From contig JAQBOG010000039.1 of NCBI GenBank assembly GCA_028288165.1, positions 1 through 64,000 of the forward strand: 64,000 nucleotides of DNA, read 5' to 3'. The notes under the pieces are model-generated. The model was not told the origin of the DNA and did no database searches. It saw only the letters and a list, made by a program, of their open reading frames with translations. The DNA is from Sphingobacteriales bacterium. Lineage in GTDB: Bacteria > Bacteroidota > Bacteroidia > Sphingobacteriales > Sphingobacteriaceae. Shown one piece after another: positions 6,812 to 15,049 of this stretch. Within the stretch, counting starts at the first letter, position 1; every line of letters begins with the position of its first letter. Made by a program: the position numbers and the translations under genes.

Positions 6812-8341
6812 TTAATTGTTAGCTATAACAGGGTTTTCCTTTATCTTTTCTAAAGCCTCTTTAAGTTCTTTAACTTTTTTTGGAAATTTAACTGCGAGAT
6901 TATGTTCCTCTTTTGGATCATCTTTTAAATTATATAATTGTTGCGTTTTTTGTAAGCCAGTAGCTACATCTTTATTAGCCAACCAATCTGGAGTTTTTTT
7001 GGAAACTGGCTCTATATATTTCCAATAACCTGCTCTGATAGACATGGTAAATGCTTCTTCTAACATTACATCTCTTCCCTTCTTTGATTTGCCTAACAAA
7101 GCCGATAACATATCCTGACTATCTGGTGCAACATTCGAATTGCGATTATCTTGCCGTACTAATTTGGCTAAAGAAGCAAATAAATCCACTTGGCTAATCA
7201 GCGCATCGCTCTTACCCGGCTCTATCCTATTTGGCCAATAAGCAATTGTTGGCATCCGGGTTCCACCTTCATACGCACTATATTTACCGCCTTTATAAAT
7301 ACCCGATGCTTTATGATTTCCAATTAATTGAACGGCCTTATCGGCATAGCCGTCATCTAAAACAGGTCCGTTGTCGCTAGTAAATATGATTAACGTATTT
7401 TTTTCTATAGCTAACTCTCGTAGAATTTTCTTAATCTGGCCTGTCATCCAATCGATTTCCATAATATCATCACCACGCGGGCCCATAGTAGTGGCACCAA
7501 CAAATTTCGAATTTGGAGACCTTGGCACATGTATACCGGGTAAGGAGTAGTACAAAAAGAAGGGTTTATCTCTATTAGTTGTAATAAATGCCTTTGCTTT
7601 TTGGGTTAAAACGGTAGCAAAATCTTCATCTTTCCAATAAGCATTATGACCACCTTTCATAAAACCAATGCGACTGATTCCATTTACTATAGTCCCGCTA
7701 TGTTGCGTATCGGCTGGCATCTTTAACAATTCCGGGTGCTCTAAACCAACGGGATCATTTCCTATTTTTTGGTCATAATTTATTGAAATAGGATCTTTGA
7801 GATCCAGATTTACAACTTTATCATTTTCTACAAAAACTGTTGGAACCCTATCTGGTGTTGCAGGAATTAAAAAGCTATAATCAAACCCAATTTCTCGCGG
7901 ACCGGGTTTAACTTCAGCATTCCAATCAGGCTTTCCGTTTCCCAGGCCTAGATGCCATTTACCAATAACTCCAGTTGCGTAACCAGCTTTTTTTAGCATG
8001 TCTGCTATGGTTTCCTGATTTTGATTGATAATTAAGGGCGCATCACCTGGCAAAATAGCTGCGTTATTTCTGAAGGCATAACTTCCTGTTAATAAAGAGT
8101 ATCTGGAAGGCGTACAGGTGGATGCAGCGCTGTGAGCATCTGTAAAAAGGAGGCCATTATTAGCTAATCCATCAATATTTGGAGTTTTTAATGCCTTTGC
8201 ACCATAACAGCTTAAATCGCCATATCCTAAATCATCAATATAAATTAGTACTATATTGGGCTTTGTATCAACCTTTATTTTCTGTTCACAACCTACAAAG
8301 GCAAGCAAAATCAAAAGGGCAATAACTCTTAGCTGTTTCAT
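6812..8341 (-). CDS. Sulfatase (formylglycine-dependent, S1 type), lipoprotein
   Basis: The 509-residue protein has a lipoprotein signal ending LLAFVGC at C18, so it is probably membrane anchored. The metal-site stretch YIDDLGYGD follows at residue 34, and the formylglycine motif C76-T-P-S-R80 lies in STCTPSRYSLLTG. Later features include GKWHLGLG near residue 127 and TSDNGP near 322. Family members remove sulfate esters from sugars after C76 is turned into formylglycine. It is the last PUL gene on this strand, after a small lipoprotein and the activating enzyme, which supports action on a sulfated glycan. Confidence 0.93.
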   Translation of the reverse strand: MKQLRVIALLILLAFVGCEQKIKVDTKPNIVLIYIDDLGYGDLSCYGAKALKTPNIDGLANNGLLFTDAHSAASTCTPSRYSLLTGSYAFRNNAAILPGDAPLIINQNQETIADMLKKAGYATGVIGKWHLGLGNGKPDWNAEVKPGPREIGFDYSFLIPATPDRVPTVFVENDKVVNLDLKDPISINYDQKIGNDPVGLEHPELLKMPADTQHSGTIVNGISRIGFMKGGHNAYWKDEDFATVLTQKAKAFITTNRDKPFFLYYSLPGIHVPRSPNSKFVGATTMGPRGDDIMEIDWMTGQIKKILRELAIEKNTLIIFTSDNGPVLDDGYADKAVQLIGNHKASGIYKGGKYSAYEGGTRMPTIAYWPNRIEPGKSDALISQVDLFASLAKLVRQDNRNSNVAPDSQDMLSALLGKSKKGRDVMLEEAFTMSIRAGYWKYIEPVSKKTPDWLANKDVATGLQKTQQLYNLKDDPKEEHNLAVKFPKKVKELKEALEKIKENPVIANN

Positions 8342-8438
8342 CTAATTATTTAATAGGTTTAGGTTTTAAAGAACATCTATAATCAAACACTCAGGTTTTT
8401 AAATGCATCAGAGACAACAAAGGGTCCCGTTCTCTTCT

Positions 8439-8648
8439 TTAATTATTAATTGTTGGTTGAGGAATATTGCTATTCTTAAGAGGAAAGCGTGCAGGGGTAT
8501 TTGAGGAGCAACATTTTGGCTTACTTGTGCCGGCTTTTACTGTTTTATTGGGAGTAGCAGAAATTGCTTCTTTTTTATTCTTTTGTGTACAGAAAGAAAC
8601 CGTAACTAAAATAAGGAGCAGGACGACAATCAAATATTTACTTTTCAT
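8439..8648 (-). CDS. Small lipoprotein of unknown function
   Basis: This 69-residue ORF has a signal peptide and a lipobox-like VTVSFC at C20, then a lysine-rich spacer and a CC pair in KCCSSNTPARFPLKN. It lies between the formylglycine-generating enzyme and a sulfatase, in the same direction. The start of its mature part (CTQKNKKE) closely resembles that of the upstream enzyme (CTQNKKS), so the signal region may be a duplicated copy. I know no family for it. Small Cys-rich exported proteins beside copper enzymes can bind metal, but that is a guess. Confidence 0.55.
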   Translation of the reverse strand: MKSKYLIVVLLLILVTVSFCTQKNKKEAISATPNKTVKAGTSKPKCCSSNTPARFPLKNSNIPQPTINN

Positions 8649-8682
8649 GACTAATTAATTATTAAGTTAAAACTACAATTTA

Positions 8683-9774
8683 CTATTGCCTTACACACCT
8701 GAAACCCATATTACTCATACCCGAATCATGAGAAGTTTTCATTCTTCTGGCCACTCTGTAACCAGAACAGTAACTATCGTTACACATAAATGAACCGCCT
8801 CTGGCAACTTTCTTAGGCACATAAGGCTCGTCCGGATCGTGACTATCGGCTGGACCTTGAGGATTTTTTATTCCATTCGGACTGTTAATGGTTTGGTAGT
8901 AATCATCACGGTACCAGTCTGAGCACAACTCCCAAACATTCCCCGCCATATCATAAAGTTTATATCCGTTAGCCGCAAACGATTTCACGGGAGCCAGCTC
9001 TTTAAATCCGTCAACAGCAGTGTTATTATCAGGAAAACTTCCCTCCCATGAATTGGCTTTTGGTTTCCCTTTATTTACATGCTCATTACCCCATGGGTAG
9101 ATATTGTTGATTAATCCACCCCGGGCTGCGAATTCCCACTCAGCCTCAGTTGGTAAACGTTTGCCGGCCCATTTACAATAGGCCATCGCATCATCCCAGC
9201 TTATATGCACCACCGGGTAGTTCTCTTTTCCTTTGATATCGCTTTCTGGCCCTTTCGGATGTTTCCAGCTTGCCCCTGGAACCCAGCTCCACCATTGTGA
9301 ATAATCATTCAAATTTACCTTTTCAGAAGGCGGAGTAAACACAAGAGATGCTGCTACCAGCTGACTTTCATCTGGTTTTGGAGTGCCCGGAGGTAATTGT
9401 TTTTTCAATTGCTCCCAATCGGGTTTTTGTTCTGCCGTTGTCAAATACCCTGTAGCTTCAACAAATTTGGCAAACTGCGCATTGGTTACCTCATGCTCGT
9501 CCATCCAGAATGTATTTACAGCAACCTGATGTTTCGGATATTCATCTTTACTTGCCTGCTCATTATCTCCGCCCATCATAAATCGCCCACCTGGTATATA
9601 AACCATTTCCGTTTTTGAAGTATCACCACTAAATGTGATGTCATTTAGGGAGGTGATTTTACTGTCCAAATCATCGTCAGAAGTATGAACAGATTTTTTG
9701 TTCTGAGTACAAAAACTCAGGAAAGAACATAAACAAATTGCGACTATCAGATTAATTAACGTGTAATTTTTCAT
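8683..9774 (-). CDS. Formylglycine-generating enzyme (sulfatase activating), exported
   Basis: The 363-residue protein has a signal peptide with a likely lipid-attachment Cys (LSFC, C19 region). The SUMF1 domain starts at MVYIPGGRFMMGGD near residue 58. The C-terminus carries RGGSFMCNDSYCSGYRVARR with C331 and C336 in the C-x4-C spacing that forms the copper site of genuine formylglycine-generating enzymes; many SUMF1-domain relatives lack it. The reaction is oxygen-dependent conversion of the sulfatase motif Cys to formylglycine. It sits between the GH43 gene and the sulfatase, so it probably serves the three sulfatases of this locus, in the periplasm. Confidence 0.9.
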   Translation of the reverse strand: MKNYTLINLIVAICLCSFLSFCTQNKKSVHTSDDDLDSKITSLNDITFSGDTSKTEMVYIPGGRFMMGGDNEQASKDEYPKHQVAVNTFWMDEHEVTNAQFAKFVEATGYLTTAEQKPDWEQLKKQLPPGTPKPDESQLVAASLVFTPPSEKVNLNDYSQWWSWVPGASWKHPKGPESDIKGKENYPVVHISWDDAMAYCKWAGKRLPTEAEWEFAARGGLINNIYPWGNEHVNKGKPKANSWEGSFPDNNTAVDGFKELAPVKSFAANGYKLYDMAGNVWELCSDWYRDDYYQTINSPNGIKNPQGPADSHDPDEPYVPKKVARGGSFMCNDSYCSGYRVARRMKTSHDSGMSNMGFRCVRQ

Positions 9775-9865
9775 TATGCTTAATTTGACTTTGATTCATA
9801 AAGTTGAAATGCATTTCCAAACTTTCTTTATGAGATTTACTCATTTTAAAAAAATGTCAATTTAA

Positions 9866-10951
9866 TTAGTTAGACGTATTTGGCCCATGAACAATTAACC
9901 GTCCGTCTTTTAAAATTTCCATTTTATCAATAAACACTAAGCGGGTGTGTCCCGTAGCGGCTGTTCTTCCATGGTAAACACATAACATATCTTTTCCGTC
10001 TGGCGAGATGGTAACACTATTATGGCCTGTACCGGTAACTTTTCCATTTTTTTGCAGGATAGGATTCTCCAGTGCTTTCTTAAAAGGCCCTAACGGACTT
10101 TTTGAGGTCGCATACCCTATTGCATAATTTTGACCATCAAAATTATTAGCAGAATACATCATATAATAAGTATCCTTATTCTTTAAAAGATAAGAGCCTT
10201 CTGTCCAGCGGCGGTTCACTTCATTTGAAGTTACCGACCTGCTTTCCCAAGCCGCTTTATCCATTTTAACAGGAGGCCGAAGCAATAAAACGGGCTTACC
10301 AATTACACCACTAAAATCAGATTTCATTTCTACTCCATAAACCCAGCTCTCTTCAATCTCATCATACATCCCTTTCTTTTTAGCCCAGTCTGCCACCTCA
10401 CTTTTTACAGGGTGCTTATAACAGCATCTGGAATAATACAGATAGGTTCTGCCATTTTCAAACCAAACATTGGCATCTATAATCGGATATCCAGGATCAA
10501 AAATGGGCGCATCTTTTACATCTACAAAAGGTCCGGTTGGTTTATCAGCCACAGCTACTCCTATCTTAAAATTCTCTTTTTCATTAGTAGGATTATGTTT
10601 CCACTGCGCACTATAAAACATATAATATTTGTCATTTCTTTTATATACTTCAGGAGCCCAGTAGGCATCGATACCCCAGCCATTTTTATTGTCACCATAA
10701 TACACCTGACCTTCGTAATCCCATTTCTTAAGATCAGTAGAAGAATAAGCAGAAAAACCCTTTTTAGCACCACCACCTGTACCATACATATAATACTTAT
10801 CAGTGTCTTTAAGCACATAAGGATCGCCAAAAGCAACAGTCAAAGGATTTGAGTATTCTACAATACTTTTAATGGATGCAGTTTTCTGTGCATTGCAAAT
10901 ATTAACAATTAAGGCGGAGGCAATAAACAGGTTTACAAGAGTTTTAATCAT
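9866..10951 (-). CDS. GH43-family glycoside hydrolase
   Basis: The 361-residue protein has a signal peptide (about residues 1-21) and a single five-bladed propeller domain of GH43 type. The three acidic residues can be placed: the base Asp in FGDPYV, the modulating Asp in PIIDANVWFE, and the acid Glu in RRWTEGSYLL. GH43 enzymes act on arabinose- or xylose-containing side chains, and some act on galactans. With no accessory domain the substrate cannot be narrowed. It lies between GalM and the formylglycine-generating enzyme and is probably co-transcribed with them. Confidence 0.87.
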   Translation of the reverse strand: MIKTLVNLFIASALIVNICNAQKTASIKSIVEYSNPLTVAFGDPYVLKDTDKYYMYGTGGGAKKGFSAYSSTDLKKWDYEGQVYYGDNKNGWGIDAYWAPEVYKRNDKYYMFYSAQWKHNPTNEKENFKIGVAVADKPTGPFVDVKDAPIFDPGYPIIDANVWFENGRTYLYYSRCCYKHPVKSEVADWAKKKGMYDEIEESWVYGVEMKSDFSGVIGKPVLLLRPPVKMDKAAWESRSVTSNEVNRRWTEGSYLLKNKDTYYMMYSANNFDGQNYAIGYATSKSPLGPFKKALENPILQKNGKVTGTGHNSVTISPDGKDMLCVYHGRTAATGHTRLVFIDKMEILKDGRLIVHGPNTSN

Positions 10952-11008
10952 ATCTACAGTTTAAAAATCAAAAATAATTTCTAAAAAAAATAGGTCATCG
11001 GTAGGATA

Positions 11009-12175
11009 CTATTTTACGGAAAATTTATAAATAGATACCGTATGATATTTTTCCCCTGGATTTAAAACGGTTGATGGAAAGCCGACTTGATTTGGAGAAT
11101 CGGGAAAATGCTGTGTTTCCATTGCAAAAGCAGTTCTGTAATCATCCTTACTGCCATTTTTAAAGGTATTGTTGCCTTTCATAAAGTTGCCACTATAAAA
11201 CTGAAGTCCGGGCTCTTCGGTATAAATATCCATCTGAATCCCGCTAAGGTCTCCAACTACAGTAGCACCATGAATTAATCCCTTTCTTCCGACTTGATTT
11301 AAAACAAAGTTATGGTCATACCCTTTTCCATTTTTCAACTGTATGTCGTTCTGGTTTACTCTTGCTCCAATGGCTGCCGGACTAGTAAAATCAAATGGCG
11401 TTCCTTTAACTGAAGGTAAGGTTCCAAGCGGAATCAGGCCTTCATCAACCGGTGTATAGGTATCAGCATATATTTGTACCACATGGTTTAAAATGGTTCC
11501 GCTACCTTCTCCGTTAAGATTAAAAAAAGCATGATTGGTTAAATTAACGATCGTTTTTTTATCCGTAGTAGCTTCGTACTCCATTTTAAGCTCATTATCA
11601 TTTGTAAGAGAATACGTAACCTTTACCTTAAGATTTCCAGGGTAACCTTCTTCACCGTCTTTAGATAAATAAGTAAACACAATCGTACTTTTATCAGGCT
11701 GAACGGCATCCCAAACTACGTTTTGGTAGCCATTTTTGCCACCATGCAAACTATTTTTACCATTATTTAATGATGATGTATATTCTACTCCATCCAATGT
11801 AAATTTTCCTTTCGCAATGCGATTGCCATATCTCCCAATGGTTGCACCGAAGTATGGTTCAGTTGATTTAAGGTAATCGGCAATACTTCCGAAACCCACT
11901 ACAACATCCGTTAATTTTCCGGCTTTATCTGGAACTATTAAACCAACTAAACGACCACCATAGTTTGTAAATGTGGCTTTTGCGTTCTGGTTGTTAGTCA
12001 GCTCGTAAAGGTTTATTTCCTTGCCATTCAAAGTATCCTTAAAAGCGGCATTTGCTGAGGTTTCCGTAACTGACAAATCTGTAGATTTTACGGTAGTAGA
12101 GCCGCTATTAGAACTGCATGCGGTTGCTGCGAGTACAGACAAACCAAGTATGCCTGAGTATATTTTTAGCATCAT
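11009..12175 (-). CDS. galM: Aldose 1-epimerase (mutarotase), lipoprotein
   Basis: I start this at the ATG at 12175 rather than an upstream TTG at 12199. That gives MMLKIYSGILGLSVLAATAC with a clean lipobox. The mature protein has the mutarotase motifs: GATIGRYGNRIAKG, NGKNSLHGGKNGYQNVVWD, the catalytic His region NLTNHAFFNLNG, GKGYDHNFVL, and the Glu in EEPGLQFYSGN. It interconverts alpha and beta anomers of free sugars. Surface or periplasmic mutarotases are common in PULs, where they prepare released sugar. Its upstream region overlaps a decayed glycoside hydrolase fragment. Confidence 0.9.
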   Translation of the reverse strand: MMLKIYSGILGLSVLAATACSSNSGSTTVKSTDLSVTETSANAAFKDTLNGKEINLYELTNNQNAKATFTNYGGRLVGLIVPDKAGKLTDVVVGFGSIADYLKSTEPYFGATIGRYGNRIAKGKFTLDGVEYTSSLNNGKNSLHGGKNGYQNVVWDAVQPDKSTIVFTYLSKDGEEGYPGNLKVKVTYSLTNDNELKMEYEATTDKKTIVNLTNHAFFNLNGEGSGTILNHVVQIYADTYTPVDEGLIPLGTLPSVKGTPFDFTSPAAIGARVNQNDIQLKNGKGYDHNFVLNQVGRKGLIHGATVVGDLSGIQMDIYTEEPGLQFYSGNFMKGNNTFKNGSKDDYRTAFAMETQHFPDSPNQVGFPSTVLNPGEKYHTVSIYKFSVK

Positions 12176-12188
12176 AATTTTTAAATTC

Positions 12189-12366
12189 TTAATTCCCAAC
12201 GTTAAGTTTTTTGATCAGATTTACTTCATCTTCTCTGTAAGGAGTTTCACTCTTTTAAATACATCGTGAAACCATTCTATTGGTTGTCCGTCATCTTTAT
12301 TAGGGTATCCCAAGCATAAATAGTATAGATTTACCTTCAACAAGACCCCAGTTTATTGCACCTATC
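12189..12366 (-). pseudogene. 3' remnant of a GH5-like glycoside hydrolase, multiply frameshifted
   Basis: Read in three successive frames, this stretch gives IGAINWGLVEGKS, then TIYAWDTL, then KDDGQPIEWFHDVFKR, then ETPYREDEVNLIKKL before a stop at 12189. The intact GH5-like protein at 16263-17321 ends with the same order: GAINWGFVAGKTN, TIYAWDTP, EPVLWFHDILR, TPFSTTEIQAIKQL. So the 3' end of a paralogue survives, with at least three frameshifts and no 5' part. It begins three bases after the sulfatase stop codon at 12370 and runs into the region upstream of galM, which may now supply galM's leader. Confidence 0.8.
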
Positions 12367-12369
12367 TTT

Positions 12370-13773
12370 TTAGTTTCTTTTAAATTCTATATCAAGTGCT
12401 GCGCCTTTATCTCCTTGCTGTTCCATCCATTCTCTTAGTTTTGAATCATATTTTTTGATTAAGGCCTGGTATTCTTTTTTATCTGCCAGATTATTCAACT
12501 CGTAAGGATCCTTTTTGATATCATAAAATTCAACAGGGGGGCGATTAACAATTCGTGAGGTTAGTATTTTTGCCTCTGAATCCGTTTCCGCTTTTTTCAT
12601 CCAGCTGTTCCATGCAAGCTTATCATTTGTAGTATTCATCATGTATTTGATGTAATAACTACTTTCAGGATTTAAATTATTGATGAGCTTAAAATTACCA
12701 TCACGAATAGCACGACTTGCATAAGCAGGCCCTTCTGGTACATTATTGTGCATTAAATAAGCAAATTCTCTGTGCTTATCAGATTTTCCCTGTATAACAT
12801 TAAGAATGCTTTTTCCATCTAAACCTGCAATCGCTCTTCCGCCTGCAATGTCAATTAGGGTTGGAGTTATATCTTCATACTGAACAATTGCCTGAGTTTC
12901 TGAATTCGACTTTACATTTCCCGGCCATTTTACAATCATCGAACTTTTTGCGCCATTGTCCCAAACAGACCATTTACCACCGGGAAACTGAGGGCCCTGT
13001 TCACCAAGGAATATTACAATAGTATTTTTATCCTGCCCGGTTTGTTTAAGTAAATTCATCACATCGCCCACCTGATTATCCAAACGTCTTACTTCAGCCA
13101 GATACTTGCAGAATTCGGTCCGTGTAAGTTTGGTATCTACCCAATGCGCAGGAAGTTTTAACTTATCTGGATTAAATTCAGACGGATCGCCTACTGTCCA
13201 CGGAGCATGAGGATTGCAACTCATTACAAACAAGCAATAGGGCTTATCCTTCTCAGTGATAAATGTTTTTACACTGTCTAAAAAGTATTCATCCGTTGTT
13301 GCTACACAATTAGGTTCAAACCCAGGTATTATTTGAAAAGGGAATACCGATTTGGGTTTAGTAACATGATCTTTTCCAGTTAAGCCAACTTTATACCCTA
13401 AATCTCCAAGGTAATACCCAACACTTTTAAGGTTATTGTATACGGGTTTATGATTTTGATATGCTCCATGCCTAACAGGGTATAAGCCAGTAAATAAGGA
13501 AGCCCTGGTAGGAATACACATCGCTTCAGAAGTAATAATCTGATTAAATTTTAAGCCCTCAGAAGCTAAAGCATCTATATTTTTGGTATTGATGTTTTTA
13601 CCTCCATAACAGCTTAACTGCCTGGAATCAAGATCATCAGCCATTATGATAATAAAATTAGGCTTAGAATTTGATTTTGAAGATGGTTCTTCTTTAATAG
13701 CCCAGGTCTTTGTATTAAATACCAAAACCCCTGTGACTAGTATCACAGCACTTAAAATCCGGTTTACGTTCAT
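12370..13773 (-). CDS. Sulfatase (formylglycine-dependent, S1 type)
   Basis: The 467-residue protein has an N-terminal signal (hydrophobic residues 7-20), the metal-site stretch IIIMADDLDSRQLSC, and the formylglycine motif C86-I-P-T-R90 (Thr rather than the commoner Ser). Later parts include GLTGKDHV near residue 137 and FLGEQGPQ near 257, in the place of the usual SDNG. Its size and the MCIPTRASLFTGLYP stretch resemble heparan N-sulfatase/iduronate-type members, but specificity is uncertain. It is part of the PUL, and direct repeats lie upstream of its start. Confidence 0.9.
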   Translation of the reverse strand: MNVNRILSAVILVTGVLVFNTKTWAIKEEPSSKSNSKPNFIIIMADDLDSRQLSCYGGKNINTKNIDALASEGLKFNQIITSEAMCIPTRASLFTGLYPVRHGAYQNHKPVYNNLKSVGYYLGDLGYKVGLTGKDHVTKPKSVFPFQIIPGFEPNCVATTDEYFLDSVKTFITEKDKPYCLFVMSCNPHAPWTVGDPSEFNPDKLKLPAHWVDTKLTRTEFCKYLAEVRRLDNQVGDVMNLLKQTGQDKNTIVIFLGEQGPQFPGGKWSVWDNGAKSSMIVKWPGNVKSNSETQAIVQYEDITPTLIDIAGGRAIAGLDGKSILNVIQGKSDKHREFAYLMHNNVPEGPAYASRAIRDGNFKLINNLNPESSYYIKYMMNTTNDKLAWNSWMKKAETDSEAKILTSRIVNRPPVEFYDIKKDPYELNNLADKKEYQALIKKYDSKLREWMEQQGDKGAALDIEFKRN

Positions 13774-13841
13774 AAATTTAATTTATTTAATCCTTATTAA
13801 TTCCGCATCATGCATTCTAATCTCAATTGTAATACTGGCGA

Positions 13842-13878
13842 TTTGTCTACCGATCTAACGGTTTGTCTACAGATCTAA
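13842..13878. promoter_or_regulatory. Two 17-bp direct repeats upstream of the sulfatase gene
   Basis: TTTGTCTACCGATCTAA at 13842-13858 is followed by TTTGTCTACAGATCTAA at 13862-13878, with one base changed and a 20-bp period (about two helical turns). They fill the gap between the GH-A-like gene and the sulfatase start at 13773. The spacing suits two side-by-side binding sites for a regulator such as the hybrid two-component protein, but that is inference. Confidence 0.4.
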
Positions 13879-13884
13879 ATTCAA

Positions 13885-15045
13885 TTAATTCTTTAAAAGC
13901 CTAGTAAAATCCGAATAGGAAAGCGGATTTATATAATACTCCTTTTGAGAATTTAAGCTGAAAGATTTTTGCAAAAACAAAGGGTTTAAAAACCAAGATG
14001 CCGATTCTGCCTTAACATCCTTATCAAAACCTTGTTGTAATAATGGATAGGTAGCCAACACCACGTTAAATTGGGTAAAATATCGATAATACGTATTCAG
14101 ATAATGTGCAGGATACCAATCTTGTGATAAAAACATTTCCTCCCATTGTTGATGTGGGACTTTTCCTGCGTTAACCAAGCCTAACCATTCATGTACTTTA
14201 ATGTCTGGAGAAAGATGATATTTCTTTACAAATGCTGATCCACGAACGCTGGCACCAATTTTATCGCCAAAATGCTTGTTGTATAAACGGAACAAAGAAA
14301 ACTCCGGAACAATAATGGGCTTATCTGGCATTATGGTTCTTACGAATGCCAAAGCTTGAGGTATTTGAAGGGTATCTGCGATGTGTAAGTGAACGGAAAA
14401 ACCTTTAATCTCAGGCCGGTTCTGCGCAAATTTAATCAATTCATAAACTCCAGGTTTTTGTTGCTGGGCTTTTTCAAACAGGGCAGGAAACGAGCCGGCG
14501 TAAATTTCGGGCATCTTCCAGGATGGATGGCTTTTATAATATGCTATAACATGATCCATTAACCGTTCTGTAAATACAACCAGGGGCACTTTGTTTTCCT
14601 TATTGTATTGCAAATCGCTTTCAATTGTTTCTAGGTTTGGTTCATTACCTAGTTTAAAAATATCTACATACTCTCCTACCCGATCCAGAAGTTTATCCGC
14701 AGTTTTAAAATATTCGGCCTCTTTGAGAGATCCTGGTTCCGGCATAGCCAGATTTCTGTGTTTAAAATCCCATCTAAAGCCAAAAGCAATATTATAGCCC
14801 ATCTTTCCGGCCTCCACAATTTTTTGTATGCCCGTATCCGTTTCCGCATTTAATATTCCATCGGTATAATCCAGAATTCTAGGTGTAATTCTAATCCATT
14901 TCACATCGATTTTTTTTACATACTTAAAATCAATATTCTCTGGGTTATGATTAAAGTTCAGGCCTAATTGCTGTGAATAAGAATTTGTTGAAACAAAGGC
15001 ACAAATTATCAAAGTAAGGCACCAAAATCTCGTTGTTATTTTCAT
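13885..15045 (-). CDS. Putative glycoside hydrolase of clan GH-A type, family not recognised
   Basis: The 386-residue protein has a signal peptide (about residues 1-24) and no accessory domain. Two carboxylates are placed as in clan GH-A retaining enzymes: E135 in KLGNEPN (end of strand 4) and E248 in IIVPEFSLF (end of strand 7). Between them is HLHIAD (strand 6 region). A basic stretch, FRWDFKHR, lies near residue 90. The same landmarks occur in the same order in the product of the gene at 22304-23530, so the two are distant paralogues. I cannot place them in a numbered GH family. They are likely to cut the glycan handled by this locus. Confidence 0.72.
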   Translation of the reverse strand: MKITTRFWCLTLIICAFVSTNSYSQQLGLNFNHNPENIDFKYVKKIDVKWIRITPRILDYTDGILNAETDTGIQKIVEAGKMGYNIAFGFRWDFKHRNLAMPEPGSLKEAEYFKTADKLLDRVGEYVDIFKLGNEPNLETIESDLQYNKENKVPLVVFTERLMDHVIAYYKSHPSWKMPEIYAGSFPALFEKAQQQKPGVYELIKFAQNRPEIKGFSVHLHIADTLQIPQALAFVRTIMPDKPIIVPEFSLFRLYNKHFGDKIGASVRGSAFVKKYHLSPDIKVHEWLGLVNAGKVPHQQWEEMFLSQDWYPAHYLNTYYRYFTQFNVVLATYPLLQQGFDKDVKAESASWFLNPLFLQKSFSLNSQKEYYINPLSYSDFTRLLKN

Positions 15046-15049
15046 GATT

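Noticed and set aside
10412..10852. 146-codon plus-strand ORF inside the GH43 gene
   Set aside because: Antisense shadow; the minus strand has a complete GH43 domain with all three acidic residues.
12176..12199. Earlier TTG start of the aldose 1-epimerase
   Set aside because: It lies in the decayed GH fragment and would hide the lipoprotein signal that begins at the ATG at 12175.
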